64,000 bases of DNA from assembly GCF_910596095.1 (NCBI RefSeq), contig NC_056551.1:6869001-6933000 (forward strand), read 5' to 3'. The position numbers and the translations under genes were made by a program. A model generated the notes under the pieces. The model did no database searches, was not told the DNA's origin, and was given only the letters and a program-made list of their open reading frames with translations. This stretch comes from Thunnus maccoyii (taxonomy: Eukaryota; Chordata; Actinopteri; Scombriformes; Scombridae). Of the stretch, positions 22,501-32,836 are shown piece by piece; positions within the stretch are counted from its first letter, which is position 1, and each line of letters begins with the position of its first letter.

Positions 22501-25500
22501 AATGAAAATGGTTGTCTTCCTTCATTCATGGAAAAAGATTTATTTGAGATTGGTGACAGTGAAAACTGTGTGACTCTGTGAACTGTGATTGAATTTGGCT
22601 ACATTGCAACTAAAAATCAATAACTTAACAAGCCGTTTAGTCTATTAATGAGTCCTAGAAAGTTAAAGTAAACAAAGTAAAGTACCAATACAGAAAGATT
22701 ATTTTGAATCAACTGTAATTTTCTCTATTCCACTGCAGTGATCTTCCTTACTGTGCTTTGTTTTGTTTCAGACATCCATACGAAGTCAGAAACATTCTCA
22801 AACAAGGGAAACTGCACTGAAAACAAGCAGAATATTCTCACCCAACTGGGAAACATTGTTATGTTTTAAAACAAGTAAACCTTGATGCTCAAGAGACAAT
22901 ATGTTATTCGTCCTTTTTGCAGTAAAAATCATGAGTTCAACAGTTTTGGAAAATGTTGAACTTGATATTTGTGCAGAAGTCTGGCTTTATTCTATAATTT
23001 TATTATTGCTAAAGCATTACATGCAAAGACGAAACCCATTAAAACATGTTATTCCGTCTCTCAACACTTCCTGACTTCTCTGGCATGTCTGTGGCACTCA
23101 GTCCCAAGCTTGTTCATTCCTACATAGCACTTTAAAAATGGGCCACACATACACTGTATAGTTTCATAATCCTTTTTTTTTTTTTTTTTACATCATAGTA
23201 ATTTCCTTACACAGCTGGGCACTGCAGTTTTAACAAATGTTACTCAAACAGGAGTAAATAGTGCATTTGTTTGGGACTATTTTCAGCTGTGGATTAATAC
23301 ACATTTGGTGCTTTATAGTTTTTGGATAACAATGCCAAAGAGAAATAAGATATATCAGGCTTTGGATCCACAGAAAATACTTGTAAGTAGATCAATTCAT
23401 TGTTGGTTTTGGTCTGTTATTGGGATTTCTTGACAATAAGAAAAATACAGAATATCACCAGACTTATCCTTTAAAATCACCCTCTACAATGTTACTGATG
23501 TATGTTCTCTTACCTCCACAGCTCTGGTGTGTCCTGTGGAGTTGGAGCGCACCTGGAAGAGTCGAGTCTCTGCAGGAGCGGACTGACCTCCTTCCCTGGA
23601 CGTACCTCCCTTGTACACCACCATGGGCTGTCCTCCAAACAGACTCATGAGATGGGCCGGCTCTTTACCCTGCACCACCCTCACCTGATGCACAAAATCC
23701 AAAATTAAAACTCCACAACTGAGTAGAAGGTCGTTATATTAATTCACACAGCAAAATATCTCATGCGTTTTGATGTTGTGAGGTATCACAAGGTGGTGCA
23801 ACAAATCCAAAAACCCCAGCAGGCAGATTCTCCCCTAGCTGTATCCTATGAAATATGAATCAATAATATATCTGCTACTGACACAAGATGGCAGCATCGA
23901 GCTGAGCCACGTGGTCGCTGACTGTTCAACAAGGTGGTGGGTGTCACGGTTTGTGAAATCAGGACACTAACTGTGACGCAGGTTATGTCTGAAAAATTAT
24001 TCTAAGTCTCTTTGGTCTGCAGCTTTTCTCATAAACATTTGAAACATTTGTAGTCTTGAGGTGATGTATCCAGTACTTAAGCAGCAGAGAAAATTATACT
24101 AATTCTGAGTTGAGATGGAGAACTGGTAAATATTCATTGATAACTTTACACATTTTAGTCCACAGTAGTGCACTTCTAAACTACAAGCAGAGCTACAAAC
24201 ATTTCCCAGCACATGTAACTCTTTCTCTGGCATGATATGAAACTATCTGTCTGTCACACGGTGAATGAAGGCACCTTGCCTGCATAAACTGCACGAAAGT
24301 TGTACTTTAGTTTTGTCATCTTACACCAGATGTCTTGTTAAGTAAGTGTCAGATTCCTTGTTGTGGTTGTGAAAATGTTTGCGTATTTTCCACTCGGCTG
24401 CTAATCACAGGCCTCCACAAAGTCTCACTTCAGCTTATAACTCAAAACTAGAGCACTGAGTAAAAATTAGAAGTATAATACACACAAATCTGATATGTTT
24501 TGTTGTTTGCCTCTGTTGTGCAGTTTTTCAAAAGTTAGACCATTGTTGCTTCTGTGCATTATTGTGTCGTTGGGATCTCTCCCTGGGTATCAAACCTCAA
24601 AACTTTTTTGATGCCAACAATGTGCCTGAAGCACAAAGTATAACAACATATCATATTCCAAAGGTTGACAGTGAAAGCTTGCTCAGATTCAAAGTACTTT
24701 TTCTCAGATATTTACTGCTTTTGAGCATAATTTTGTCAATTTCATAATAGGCAAAGTTCCTGTACAGGTGTTTGTGTGAAGACAACATTAAACATTTGAG
24801 GAGTTTTGTAGAAAACTTTTATATTCCTCAAAGTATTGTTTTTGTATCTGTTGAGTAAAATGTCGGAAAGTGGGGAAAAATGCCAATCACAATGTCCTTA
24901 AGCCCAAGATAATTCCATTAAATATCACGTTGTACTCAATTAACAACCCAAAACACAAAAAATATTCAGTTTACTATCAATAATGCAAAGAAAAGCAGCA
25001 AATCCACCTACATTATAAAGCTGTTTTTCAGGAAATGTTTGGCTTTTTTGCTTGAAAGAAATGACTTTAAAGATTAATCTATTATCTACAATTGTTGAGG
25101 ATTATTTTTCTATCAATCTTCTAAGTGATTAATTCATAAAACTCTAGGTTAATTTGACAAACTGTGAATACAAAAGTGACATTAGCAAGACAACTGTTCT
25201 ACATTTTGAAAGTGAGAGCAGGTAGGCTGAACATCTGGAAGAATAAACTTGGCGATGTGCAGATGTTTCCAAACGGGATGGATTCAAACATTTCTACTTA
25301 ACACATGACACACGCACATATGCAGACAGAAAATGTGTGATGTGACAGCACAGACACAACGCAAACATGAAGGTTGTACATGCAAATGACACACGGAAGG
25401 AGTGAAGTGTGAATGGAGAACACAGAAATGACTGAATGACTCACATAAAAACAGAGCAAGGATTCACTCGAAAAAAAGCCTGATCTTGTTTTCCACAGTT

Positions 25501-28500
25501 ATTCCCAAAGTCTGTGTTCATGCATATTTAACACATATTTGCATCAACTGACAGGTTATGTCATTATTGTGTTGTTGTAACATCAGGTCCAGAAACAGGG
25601 CTGTTATAAATATGAGCAGACAGGGTCGGCGGCAGAGGAGATAAACATCCCCAGTGGAATGTCCTGTTTGTTTCTGACCAAGATGGTTTCTTTGTAAATT
25701 AGACTGAACTCCTTATCACATTAATTAAGTCTTAAAATAGCCAGATAAATTAAGTTAACTGCTATTTCAAAAATCAGATGCTCATATTTATCTGGCAAGT
25801 GACAAAAGGCACGAAATACAAACTGACAACGAAAATCATTTTTGTTTTGCTTCCTTTTTTTTTCGCTGGCTCCGGATAAAATCATGTGAGTCATTTTGGG
25901 AGGATGAGGAGCAGGGAAGGGGAGGGAAAATACCTGAGTGGTTATAGGAGCACCAACAACCTGAAGAGAAACGAAGGAGGAAAGACGCAGTGACAGGGAA
26001 ACCAGGAGGGAAAGGAGACAGCGAAAAAGGATGTAGAGGTCAGAGAGAAGGTAGTTGTACATAGTGAGCCAGAGAAGAGTGGTAAAATAAATTCAAGAAA
26101 CGACAAAAAAATGAATATAAGCTCATGGAAAAAAAAGCAGACAAACACAAAGTCACTAAAGGAATCATGTGTTTTTACCTGCACAGGACCACCGCCGAGC
26201 TCCTCATCCAGCTGGGCGCAGAGGATCGCAGATGCCCCGATTTCATCCTGACTGGAGTCCATTCCCTGCCTGCAACCATTTATCATTATCATTACGTTCA
26301 AATCAGAGGCACAAACTGAGGTAAGGTATGTGCTCACAAAACAACTCCATATACCACCACCAAAGGAAAAGTTCTCTTTATAAATACCGGTCCTTTATAT
26401 CATTGATGCTTAAACTTGTAACATGCATCTTAACATTGGATATTTTATTTCTAACAGTGTATAACATATTTTTAGAGATTATTGTGTTTTGCAGCTGAAA
26501 CATTGTTCTACAAAATATACATATAGTATATATATACGGCAGTTGATGAAATGTATTTGACTTTTCATCTCTGCACATTATTTACTTCTTAACTTTCAAA
26601 TCAAACACCATAAGTGTTAATATCTTACACGCTTACTCACACAGGTGAGTTTAACCTTTGTAGATGTTCAGGCAGTTTGTATTTTGCTCCCTTATCTCAA
26701 CGACTTTTTGATTTAGGCAGTTTAGACGGTAAAACTTTTTTACAACAAAATCTTGCCGAATTCAGCTTTAACTGATGTCAAACTGTCAGTCTCTTGTATT
26801 CTCACCACATGTAGATAATGTGTCCCTGGCGTCCTCCGTGACTGTAGTTGTACAGGATGATGTAGCTGTCTCCTCCATAGAACTGTCCATATGTGGACGG
26901 ATCCACTGGCACCTTGTCGGCTGCCTCGATGCGCCAGATCTGACAAGAAAGAAGAAAAGAAAAGAAATTTAGGGAAAAACAAATTTAAGACCCTTACCCT
27001 TACATACTACCACTAGGATCTGCAAAAATACAAAAATGGTAGTCCACCTGTTTCTCTCCGCTGCCGTCATCCACCATACCGTGCTGGGCGGCCATGGCAG
27101 GGGAGTCGTGCAGGCTGGCGGCGTCGAAGGGCACCTTCTCGATCTTGGCGATGCTGTTAGCGATGTAGGCTATGCCCAGGCCCTCTGTCTGATCTTTGTC
27201 CCGCCAGTTTTTGAAGAACTGCTTGAAGAGCGGCGTCTCACCCATCTCTGGCAGGATCTGGACCTGCGTGTGTTTGGGGTAACCCATCTTCTTGATGAAC
27301 TCATCTGCTGCCTTCATTGCTGCCTTTCGCTCATCCATGTTGGCGTCTTTGCCTGCAAGCAAGAAAAAAGTTCTGAGGTAAGGATTATTAAGTCAAGCGA
27401 GAATATATTTCAACTCTATAAAAGGAATATAGTAAGTAGTCTTATGAGTATTTTAATTTAAAAACTGTTAACAAGAATAGTTTTTAATTCTTTTCATGAG
27501 GCAAAGCTGACTGAAAGAGATAGTTCCTACAATGCAGTGACTTTTAGATTTGGTAACTTTCTGTAAAACTAAAGTTATAAATTCCAATTGTTGCAACATT
27601 TTATCAAAAGAGAAGATTACAAATAACATAATAATGAAAAATGCATAATTTATAGGATTTTGTTATTACTTGGGTTCTAGGATTATGATTTATTATTAAT
27701 TCTAATTGAAGTTGAGTTAGCATGACTTGGATTAGATGCATAAAAAACAACGTTGTTGTTATGCATTTAAAGGGGTAGTTCAAGATTTTTGGAAATACAC
27801 TGCCAAGAATGCGATAAAAAGATAGATTCCATATTGATTGATATCGTCTTTGTACATTAAGTTTGAAGTTATAGTCAGCAGACTGTTAGCTTAGATTAGC
27901 ATAAACACTGGGAACAGGGGGAAACAGCTAGCTTGACTCACAGATAAAAAAGGTGTTTAATCCCTACCAAACAAAGAAAAAAGAAACAAGTTGCCTGGCA
28001 ACCTCACAGTGACAACAAGATAACACTGCACCCAATCAAAAAATAGCTCACACAAAGTTCCCCGTAAAACCACACTATGTCATTGTCACACTTCTGTTTT
28101 TGTACAGAGAAGTATAACTGAAATATCACACATATCTTCTCGCCTGACTCTCAGCAAGAATGCAAATAAGCTTATTTCCCTAAATGGCAAAACATTCCTT
28201 TAATTCACCTTCAGGTCTATATCACTGTATTAGAAGCGGGTTTAGCAAGTGTAAAGAGAATTTCAGATTTGGAATTGGTCCACACTTTACACAAAATAAC
28301 TTTGGTTCTTTGTATGTCAAAAGCACTACATGTGATTAATAGCTCAAAGTAAATTACAGTCTGCCTGAACAACATCCCTCTCATGATCAGCTGAGGACTG
28401 ATCTGAGGTTTGACTGTTCACTATAAACCACACAGCATCTATTCTGCAGTGGTAAAAATGTTTCATTAGTGAAAGTGAACCACTGCTAAATGAACATATG

Positions 28501-31500
28501 GGGACTCCACTGCACTGACCTTTCCAGACAAAGATCCTGCCATCAGAGCCGTGGTCCAGAATGAAGCAATCACCAGACTCCAGGGCGCTCTGGGCGAACG
28601 GGTTCTCTGCTGCCACCAGCGTGATGGTCATTCCTCCACTGGCATTGGAAACCTGCAGGAAGGGACAAAGGAAGAGAGAGCTGTCAAGCAGGGGCAAGAG
28701 GTGTCACTTTTGTAAGAATTACTATGTAAAGAAGTAGATCAAGAGGCAGAACTAAAGAGTTAACACATCTGTCATGAAAAACTACAGTACTGTAACTCTT
28801 CACTGATGACCACAGGAAACCTTTTACAAACATAAACCTTTTATTCTTAGATATTCACAAATATTGACTATTTTTCCAAAGGAGATTGGTAATTTTAACG
28901 TTGTCTGCTCCAGGAAGGCACTGATCACTGTAGTTTACAGTATATGATGTCCTCTTGCAGCAAACACAGCTGAGAAAATCTTCCAGTTATTATATATATA
29001 TGATTATTATAAGTGAAGAGAAACACTGGGAGAAAGTTCAAACCTGCTGATTATGAGTCCCTCTACTTTAGTAAAAACAGTCTAGATGGTGAAAGGTGGA
29101 GGGCTGGTGATGAGACTTTGTGCTGCAAATAGTACTTTAAAGTCAGATTTTTGCCTGGATTTTAATGTATTATTTAATCCAATATTCAAAATAAACACTG
29201 ATGAATTCAAAGATTTTTATTTCAAATACACACTGATCATAGTGAGCCTACATTACAAGACACTATCAGTCTAATATGATATGACAGCATGAGTGCCTAC
29301 AGTGTTCCTGTTTATCTCACCTTGTAGAGTTTGGCCCTCTTCCTGTTGGAAGCATCAGCCTTGATGTCATCAGGACCTCCTTCAGGCAGATCTGGTTTAG
29401 GACCTAAAACCTGAGGACAGAAGGAGGGTTGTGTCAGCAGATTCTAACATGGATGTCCACTGCAGCATAATGTGAGATTTAATTTCTTCTCATAATTCAC
29501 TGATCTCACCTCTAGCATCTTCTCTCTCTCCATCCCCTCGTCACAGACGTAAACTCGGGCCCTCCCGCTGCGTTCGTTGTCACGGATACCCTTGGCGACC
29601 TGCGTAGCCTTCAGCTTCTCAAAGCGGTTGCTCTGGGAGCCACACCACTGAAAAATCTCCTGTACAGCAGGAACAAGAAGAGCAAATTGAAAAGTAGATG
29701 AATAAAATCTTTACTGAAGGTGGAATTTTGTTTTTTACAAATTTTTTTTTCCTGTAATCCTTATTGCTTCCTGTAAGTAACAATTACGTAATAATATCTT
29801 GTAAATGTAATATTAATTTGCTGGATCGCCTCAGTCTCACTCACATCACCCATGTCCAGTATGAAGCAATCTCCCGTGTTGAAGCTGTCCCAGCTGACCG
29901 GCACCTCTGTTGCCCGGACAACACGACGACCTTTGACCTGCAGCAGCCGCTGCATAACCACCTCGTTGGTGACGACATGCTTGAACCCAGATGCCACGCC
30001 GCCTTTCTGGAAGATAAGAAATGCATTTTAAATAAAATACCTGCTTTCCAGGTAAAGTTGCTCCTTCCTCCAAAAAAAAGAAAAAAGTAAACGTGGTAAA
30101 TAATGGTAATGGATATTGGGAAATTTGACACTTGATTGACAAAATGATGAGGTCATAACCCAGCAGATCTTCTATTGTATAGATAATGAATGACAAAATT
30201 CAGGTTACGTTTTATTATTGTTAATAGTTGCATTGTTTCAGCAGTAGTAAACATTAAAGAAACATATTTTTAATAAATATTTGGAAATTCAGATACTTGG
30301 TTCACATAATAATTGTGTTATACATTATTCAATCTTCTTTTTAAAGATACTGAATGAGAAAAGGCTGTTAATCTTTTGAAATAAGTTGAAATATAACCAC
30401 AGAAATTTAATCAATAAACAGGCAGAAATCACACTTTAAACACAACACTCACGATACACAATCCAAGGTTTAAAATTCACCAATAAAAGCAAAATAGAAC
30501 ATGCGGACAGATGATTTTGAGGCTACAAACATGCAAACAGTTGAAATCTTACCATGTATTTGATTCCAGACTTGAAGTAGCCCAGAAATGTTTTGGACTC
30601 GTGTCCCTGGACCTCGCGATACTGGATGGGTTTTCCCCCCAGGAAGTCGTCCATTTGGACTGTAAAGATGGCCGCTGAGCCGCTCTCATCCTGGGTGCAG
30701 AAATCACCTGCACCAGAGGAACCACAGATGGACTCCATATTAATCCAGGTGCATATTTTATCTCAGCAGTCATGCATCTAACCGTGAAAGCTACATTGTA
30801 TGTTCGAGGAATTCACTCACTGAGGATTCAGTGAGTCAGGAGATCAATATGTGTCAGCAGCAGACACATTAATACATGCACCATTATTCTGTTTCTATTT
30901 CTGTCTAGTTCAGCAGCATGTGGGAGGGTTACATCAGATCCTGTTTATTGGTAAATGCTGTTTCCATGATCAATTTAGCCAACTAAAAGCACATGAAATC
31001 AATATGGAAAAAAGACCCGACTCAGCTTCTTGTTTTTTCTTTTTGTTTGTTTTGTTTTGTTTTTGTTTTTTGCTTTAAGCTAAATCCTAAAAAATGACCC
31101 AGTCAGTCAGATACCCCTCCATCTGTCAATACTCATTTACAGGGCTAGTCTTTAGGTGGCTAAACAGGGTTGCGGCTTTAGCACATGATCATTTGTGTGT
31201 GAAATAGTGAATCTGTGAGGATGAGGAGGGATGTTTTAAAGCACTTCTGTCATTAAATTTTAAAATAACAGCCAACACTACATTTACTGCACTGCTGCAG
31301 TTGTGTTTTATGTTTCTGCATTGTCTCATCCTGTTTACATGGAACAGCCTTTACATTTGTGATAGGCATTTCCTCTTTTCAGGAGGAAGGGACAGATATG
31401 CTTTGTGATTTATTATCAGCTACACATTCCGTGGAACTTCATGGCAGACATTTTTCAATGATCTAAAAGCTTATAAGGTAAATATAAGGTTTTAGTTTGA

Positions 31501-32836
31501 GACCAAGGCATTTTGTCTATACCATTTTGAACCAAACACATCAATTATAAACAAATATATTGTCAGTGGTGGTTGAAGTATTCAGATCCTTAAAGAACAA
31601 TACAAAATTGTACAAATATTCAGTTTCAAGTTAAAAGTTCCGCATTCAAAACTTAAAAAACTGTTAGAATGTATCACAGATAAAATACTGATCCCGCACA
31701 GGGAAACTGATATGTCACAGCAGTATAAGGTAGTGAAAACAGATGCATAGTATAGAAAAGTAACCTAAAAAGTAGAATATTATATACAGTATGATTATTT
31801 ACTATATATAATATGAAGCATGAAAAATAGAGAATCAGATATAGGTACAATTTACAAACTATATTAACTAATTTTATGTTTTGTATGTAAAATCTGAACC
31901 TGCAAAGTAACCAGCTGTCAGATAAAATACCTCAAAATCTTGTTTTAAGCTTTTTAGATTTAGTTTTTTTAATGTAAAAATAATTCTAATATATGTAAAT
32001 ACGTGGTTTTAATGACATTAATGTAATGGGTCAAATTGGTGTTTCCACCTTATCTCCAAAAATCGCTTCAATATAAACATAATTTCTAGGAGACAGGGTG
32101 TAAAACAGGTATCAGTGTTTACCACTTCATCTTTTAATCTTCAAGATAAAGATGTTGCTTACTCCGCACTGCCCCTTCAATACATGAGTCACTGTTCTGA
32201 CTTCTCTCAGCATCAACAGTAAATACAGCCAAGCAGCAACAATGTCAAGTGAAATTACTTCTCAGGAAAACAGACATATCCTGATGTAATTTGCAAGTTA
32301 AACAGGATCATAGCTTCACTGGAAAACTGAGATTCCATGTTTGGGCACAAGTCCATGGAAACAGGAAAAATACTCCAACAAAAAAGCAAAAGAGATCCAC
32401 AAACTAATCATGTTGTGTCAATGCTCCTGACTGGCCTTAAATATAATTACCCTTCTTTTGCAGCAGCGTTGGCAGCTGTGATTCAAGTTTAAAAGTTCAC
32501 ACTATTCCATCCATTATTTACTCCATGCACCTGTATTCTTAAATCATTTAAACACTTTAGAGTGGACTTTAGAGTGGATTTTCCCTTTATTTCTGCTTCT
32601 GTATTTAACTCTAGGATAGTGTCTGGCTCACTGCACTCACCCAACCAGAAGTGGAGATCATACTGCAGGTTCCCGGAGCGTTGTTTGATGGTGTTGAGGA
32701 TGAGATAAGAGTCTCCGGTGTAAAATCCCCCATACAAGTTCTCTGGAACGGGCACTAGGTCAAAGTTCTCCACCCTCCACACCTGGAGGCCTGGGTTCTG
32801 TCCAGCCCGCTCGAACTCTGGGTGGTGTGCTGCCAT
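19351..32836 (-). CDS. gsn: Gelsolin (15 coding exons, introns included in span)
   Basis: Gelsolin is a calcium-activated actin severing, capping and nucleating protein with six homologous domains, controlled by phosphoinositides. Fifteen exons from 32836 down to 19351 join in correct phase with GT-AG borders to give 730 aa (human cytoplasmic form 731). The start [12 protein letters not shown] matches the human cytoplasmic start MVVEHPEFLKAG, so no signal peptide is encoded from this ATG. Landmarks: G1 [15 protein letters not shown] and [12 protein letters not shown]; the phosphoinositide-binding segments KSGIKYMK (111-118, Met where human has Lys) and RLLQVKGRR (137-145); Cys164 and Cys177, equivalent to the G2 disulfide pair of plasma gelsolin; G3 [12 protein letters not shown]4 [21 protein letters not shown]5 [21 protein letters not shown]6 [14 protein letters not shown] and the latch helix [13 protein letters not shown]. 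Scinderin and villin are excluded by the latch tail and the absence of a headpiece. Fish may carry gsna and gsnb; I cannot decide between them. Confidence 0.97.
20144..20204 (-). CDS. gsn: gsn coding exon 14
   Basis: Acceptor CATTTTCAG, donor CATCTG|GTAAGG, 61 nt. Encodes [20 protein letters not shown], the G6 core strand and helix start. Confidence 0.96.
20309..20386 (-). CDS. gsn: gsn coding exon 13
   Basis: Acceptor TTCCCTTCAG, donor GAGCAG|GTAGAG, 78 nt in phase 0. Encodes [17 protein letters not shown] and VMILDTWEQ, near identical to human G6. Confidence 0.97.
20527..20648 (-). CDS. gsn: gsn coding exon 12
   Basis: Acceptor GTCTTCACAG, donor TTCATC|GTAAGT, 122 nt. Encodes [15 protein letters not shown], then [18 protein letters not shown], the G5-G6 linker and first strand of G6. 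Confidence 0.97.
20725..21158. repeat. Dispersed repeat, copy 1 of 3
   Basis: Shares the words AGACTGGAAACAGGGAAACAGC and GTTAGCTTAACTTAGC with copies near 27768 and 37900. It begins with the AATAGTTTTTGG type of end and finishes with CTATTCCTTTAAA. It contains an imperfect palindrome at about 20888-20939 around ATATCCTGTTTGT. All three copies lie in gsn introns and in the same plus-strand orientation. No coding capacity; the type is familiar from spiny-rayed fish genomes. Confidence 0.6.
22130..22304 (-). CDS. gsn: gsn coding exon 11
   Basis: Acceptor CTCATCCAG, donor GACAG|GTGAGG, 175 nt. Encodes [20 protein letters not shown] and [18 protein letters not shown], the G5 core. Confidence 0.97.
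22305..23513 (-). other. gsn: gsn intron between coding exons 10 and 11
   Basis: 1.2 kb of AT-rich intron with a T run near 23168-23190. No element or exon recognised. The open frame reading into it from exon 11 on the plus strand is a shadow. Confidence 0.75.
23514..23684 (-). CDS. gsn: gsn coding exon 10
   Basis: Acceptor TTGTGCATCAG, donor GTGGAG|GTAAGA, 171 nt, phase 0 to 0. Encodes [36 protein letters not shown] and [19 protein letters not shown], the G4-G5 transition. Confidence 0.97.
24870..25145. repeat. Decayed relative of the 13728 MITE, inverted
   Basis: Recognised by the ordered blocks AAAAATGCCAATCACAATG, AGCCCAAGAT, AATATTCAGTTTAC and AGATTAATCT, which match the element at 13728-14087 read on the other strand. 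Ends and duplication are lost. Confidence 0.55.
25934..25960 (-). CDS. gsn: Candidate gsn microexon (27 nt)
   Basis: On the gsn strand a strong pyrimidine tract (TTTCTCTTCAG) precedes 27 nt ending ACTCAG|GTATTT. It encodes VVGAPITTQ in the gene's frame. It lies between two phase-0 exon borders, so inclusion would add nine residues between GGGPVQ and VRVVQGKEP in G4 without changing the frame. Human gelsolin has no such insert. It may be an alternative exon or a chance match. Confidence 0.5.
26179..26269 (-). CDS. gsn: gsn coding exon 9
   Basis: Acceptor GGTTGCAG, donor GTGCAG|GTAAAA, 91 nt. Encodes [19 protein letters not shown] and [11 protein letters not shown] of G4. A second AG four bases downstream could also be used but would break the frame. 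Confidence 0.95.
26806..26939 (-). CDS. gsn: gsn coding exon 8
   Basis: Acceptor TTTCTTGTCAG, donor CATGTG|GTGAGA, 134 nt. Encodes [20 protein letters not shown], then [19 protein letters not shown], the start of G4. Confidence 0.97.
27048..27352 (-). CDS. gsn: gsn coding exon 7
   Basis: Acceptor TTGCTTGCAG, donor AAACAG|GTGGAC, 305 nt. Encodes the G3 end and the long G3-G4 linker, with [38 protein letters not shown] and the linker end GSGEKQ. Confidence 0.97.
27353..28519 (-). other. gsn: gsn intron between coding exons 6 and 7
   Basis: 1.17 kb intron carrying the second copy of the dispersed repeat (27768-28203). Otherwise nothing recognisable. Confidence 0.75.
27768..28203. repeat. Dispersed repeat, copy 2 of 3
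   Basis: Begins AAAGGGGTAGTTCAAGATTT, carries GTTAGCTTAGATTAGCATAA and GGGAACAGGGGGAAACAGC, and ends with AAAACATTCCTTTAA. Same family and same plus-strand orientation as the copies at 20725 and 37900. Confidence 0.6.
28520..28652 (-). CDS. gsn: gsn coding exon 6
   Basis: Acceptor CCTTCCTGCAG, donor GGAAAG|GTCAGT, 133 nt. Encodes [20 protein letters not shown] and [20 protein letters not shown] of G3. Confidence 0.97.
29321..29410 (-). CDS. gsn: gsn coding exon 5
   Basis: Acceptor CTGTCCTCAG, donor TACAAG|GTGAGA, 90 nt, phase 0 to 0. Encodes [15 protein letters not shown] and [11 protein letters not shown], the acidic G2-G3 linker. Confidence 0.97.
29510..29659 (-). CDS. gsn: gsn coding exon 4
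   Basis: Acceptor CTGTACAG, donor CTAGAG|GTGAGA, 150 nt, phase 0 to 0. Encodes [20 protein letters not shown] and [16 protein letters not shown] of G2, including the second cysteine of the plasma-gelsolin disulfide pair. Confidence 0.97.
29845..30006 (-). CDS. gsn: gsn coding exon 3
   Basis: Acceptor TTATCTTCCAG, donor GGTGAT|GTGAGT, 162 nt, phase 0 to 0. Encodes [17 protein letters not shown], the basic phosphoinositide segment RLLQVKGRR, and GDCFILDMG. The Asp in GDC is the calcium ligand whose human counterpart is altered in hereditary gelsolin amyloidosis. Confidence 0.97.
30553..30707 (-). CDS. gsn: gsn coding exon 2
   Basis: Acceptor CTCTGGTGCAG, donor TACATG|GTAAGA, 155 nt. Encodes [20 protein letters not shown] and [17 protein letters not shown], the end of G1 and the actin-binding G1-G2 linker. 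A second AG 22 bases downstream would break the frame. Confidence 0.95.
30708..32640 (-). other. gsn: gsn intron between coding exons 1 and 2
   Basis: 1.93 kb of AT-rich intron. No exon or transposon recognised; T/G-rich simple sequence lies near 31030-31075. Confidence 0.75.
32641..32836 (-). CDS. gsn: gsn coding exon 1 (start codon)
   Basis: The exon runs to 32841, so five untranslated bases (ACAGG) precede the ATG at 32836-32834; acceptor TTTCCCCGCAG. The start is chosen because [12 protein letters not shown] aligns with the conserved cytoplasmic gelsolin start. An in-frame ATG further upstream at 32860 lies in intron sequence. Donor TTGG|GTGAGT, phase 1. Confidence 0.94.

Larger units (their letters stand above)
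23685..26178 (-). other. gsn: gsn intron between coding exons 9 and 10
   Basis: 2.5 kb intron. It contains a decayed MITE copy (about 24870-25145) and the candidate 27-nt microexon at 25934-25960. The rest is AT-rich with nothing recognisable. Confidence 0.75.
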
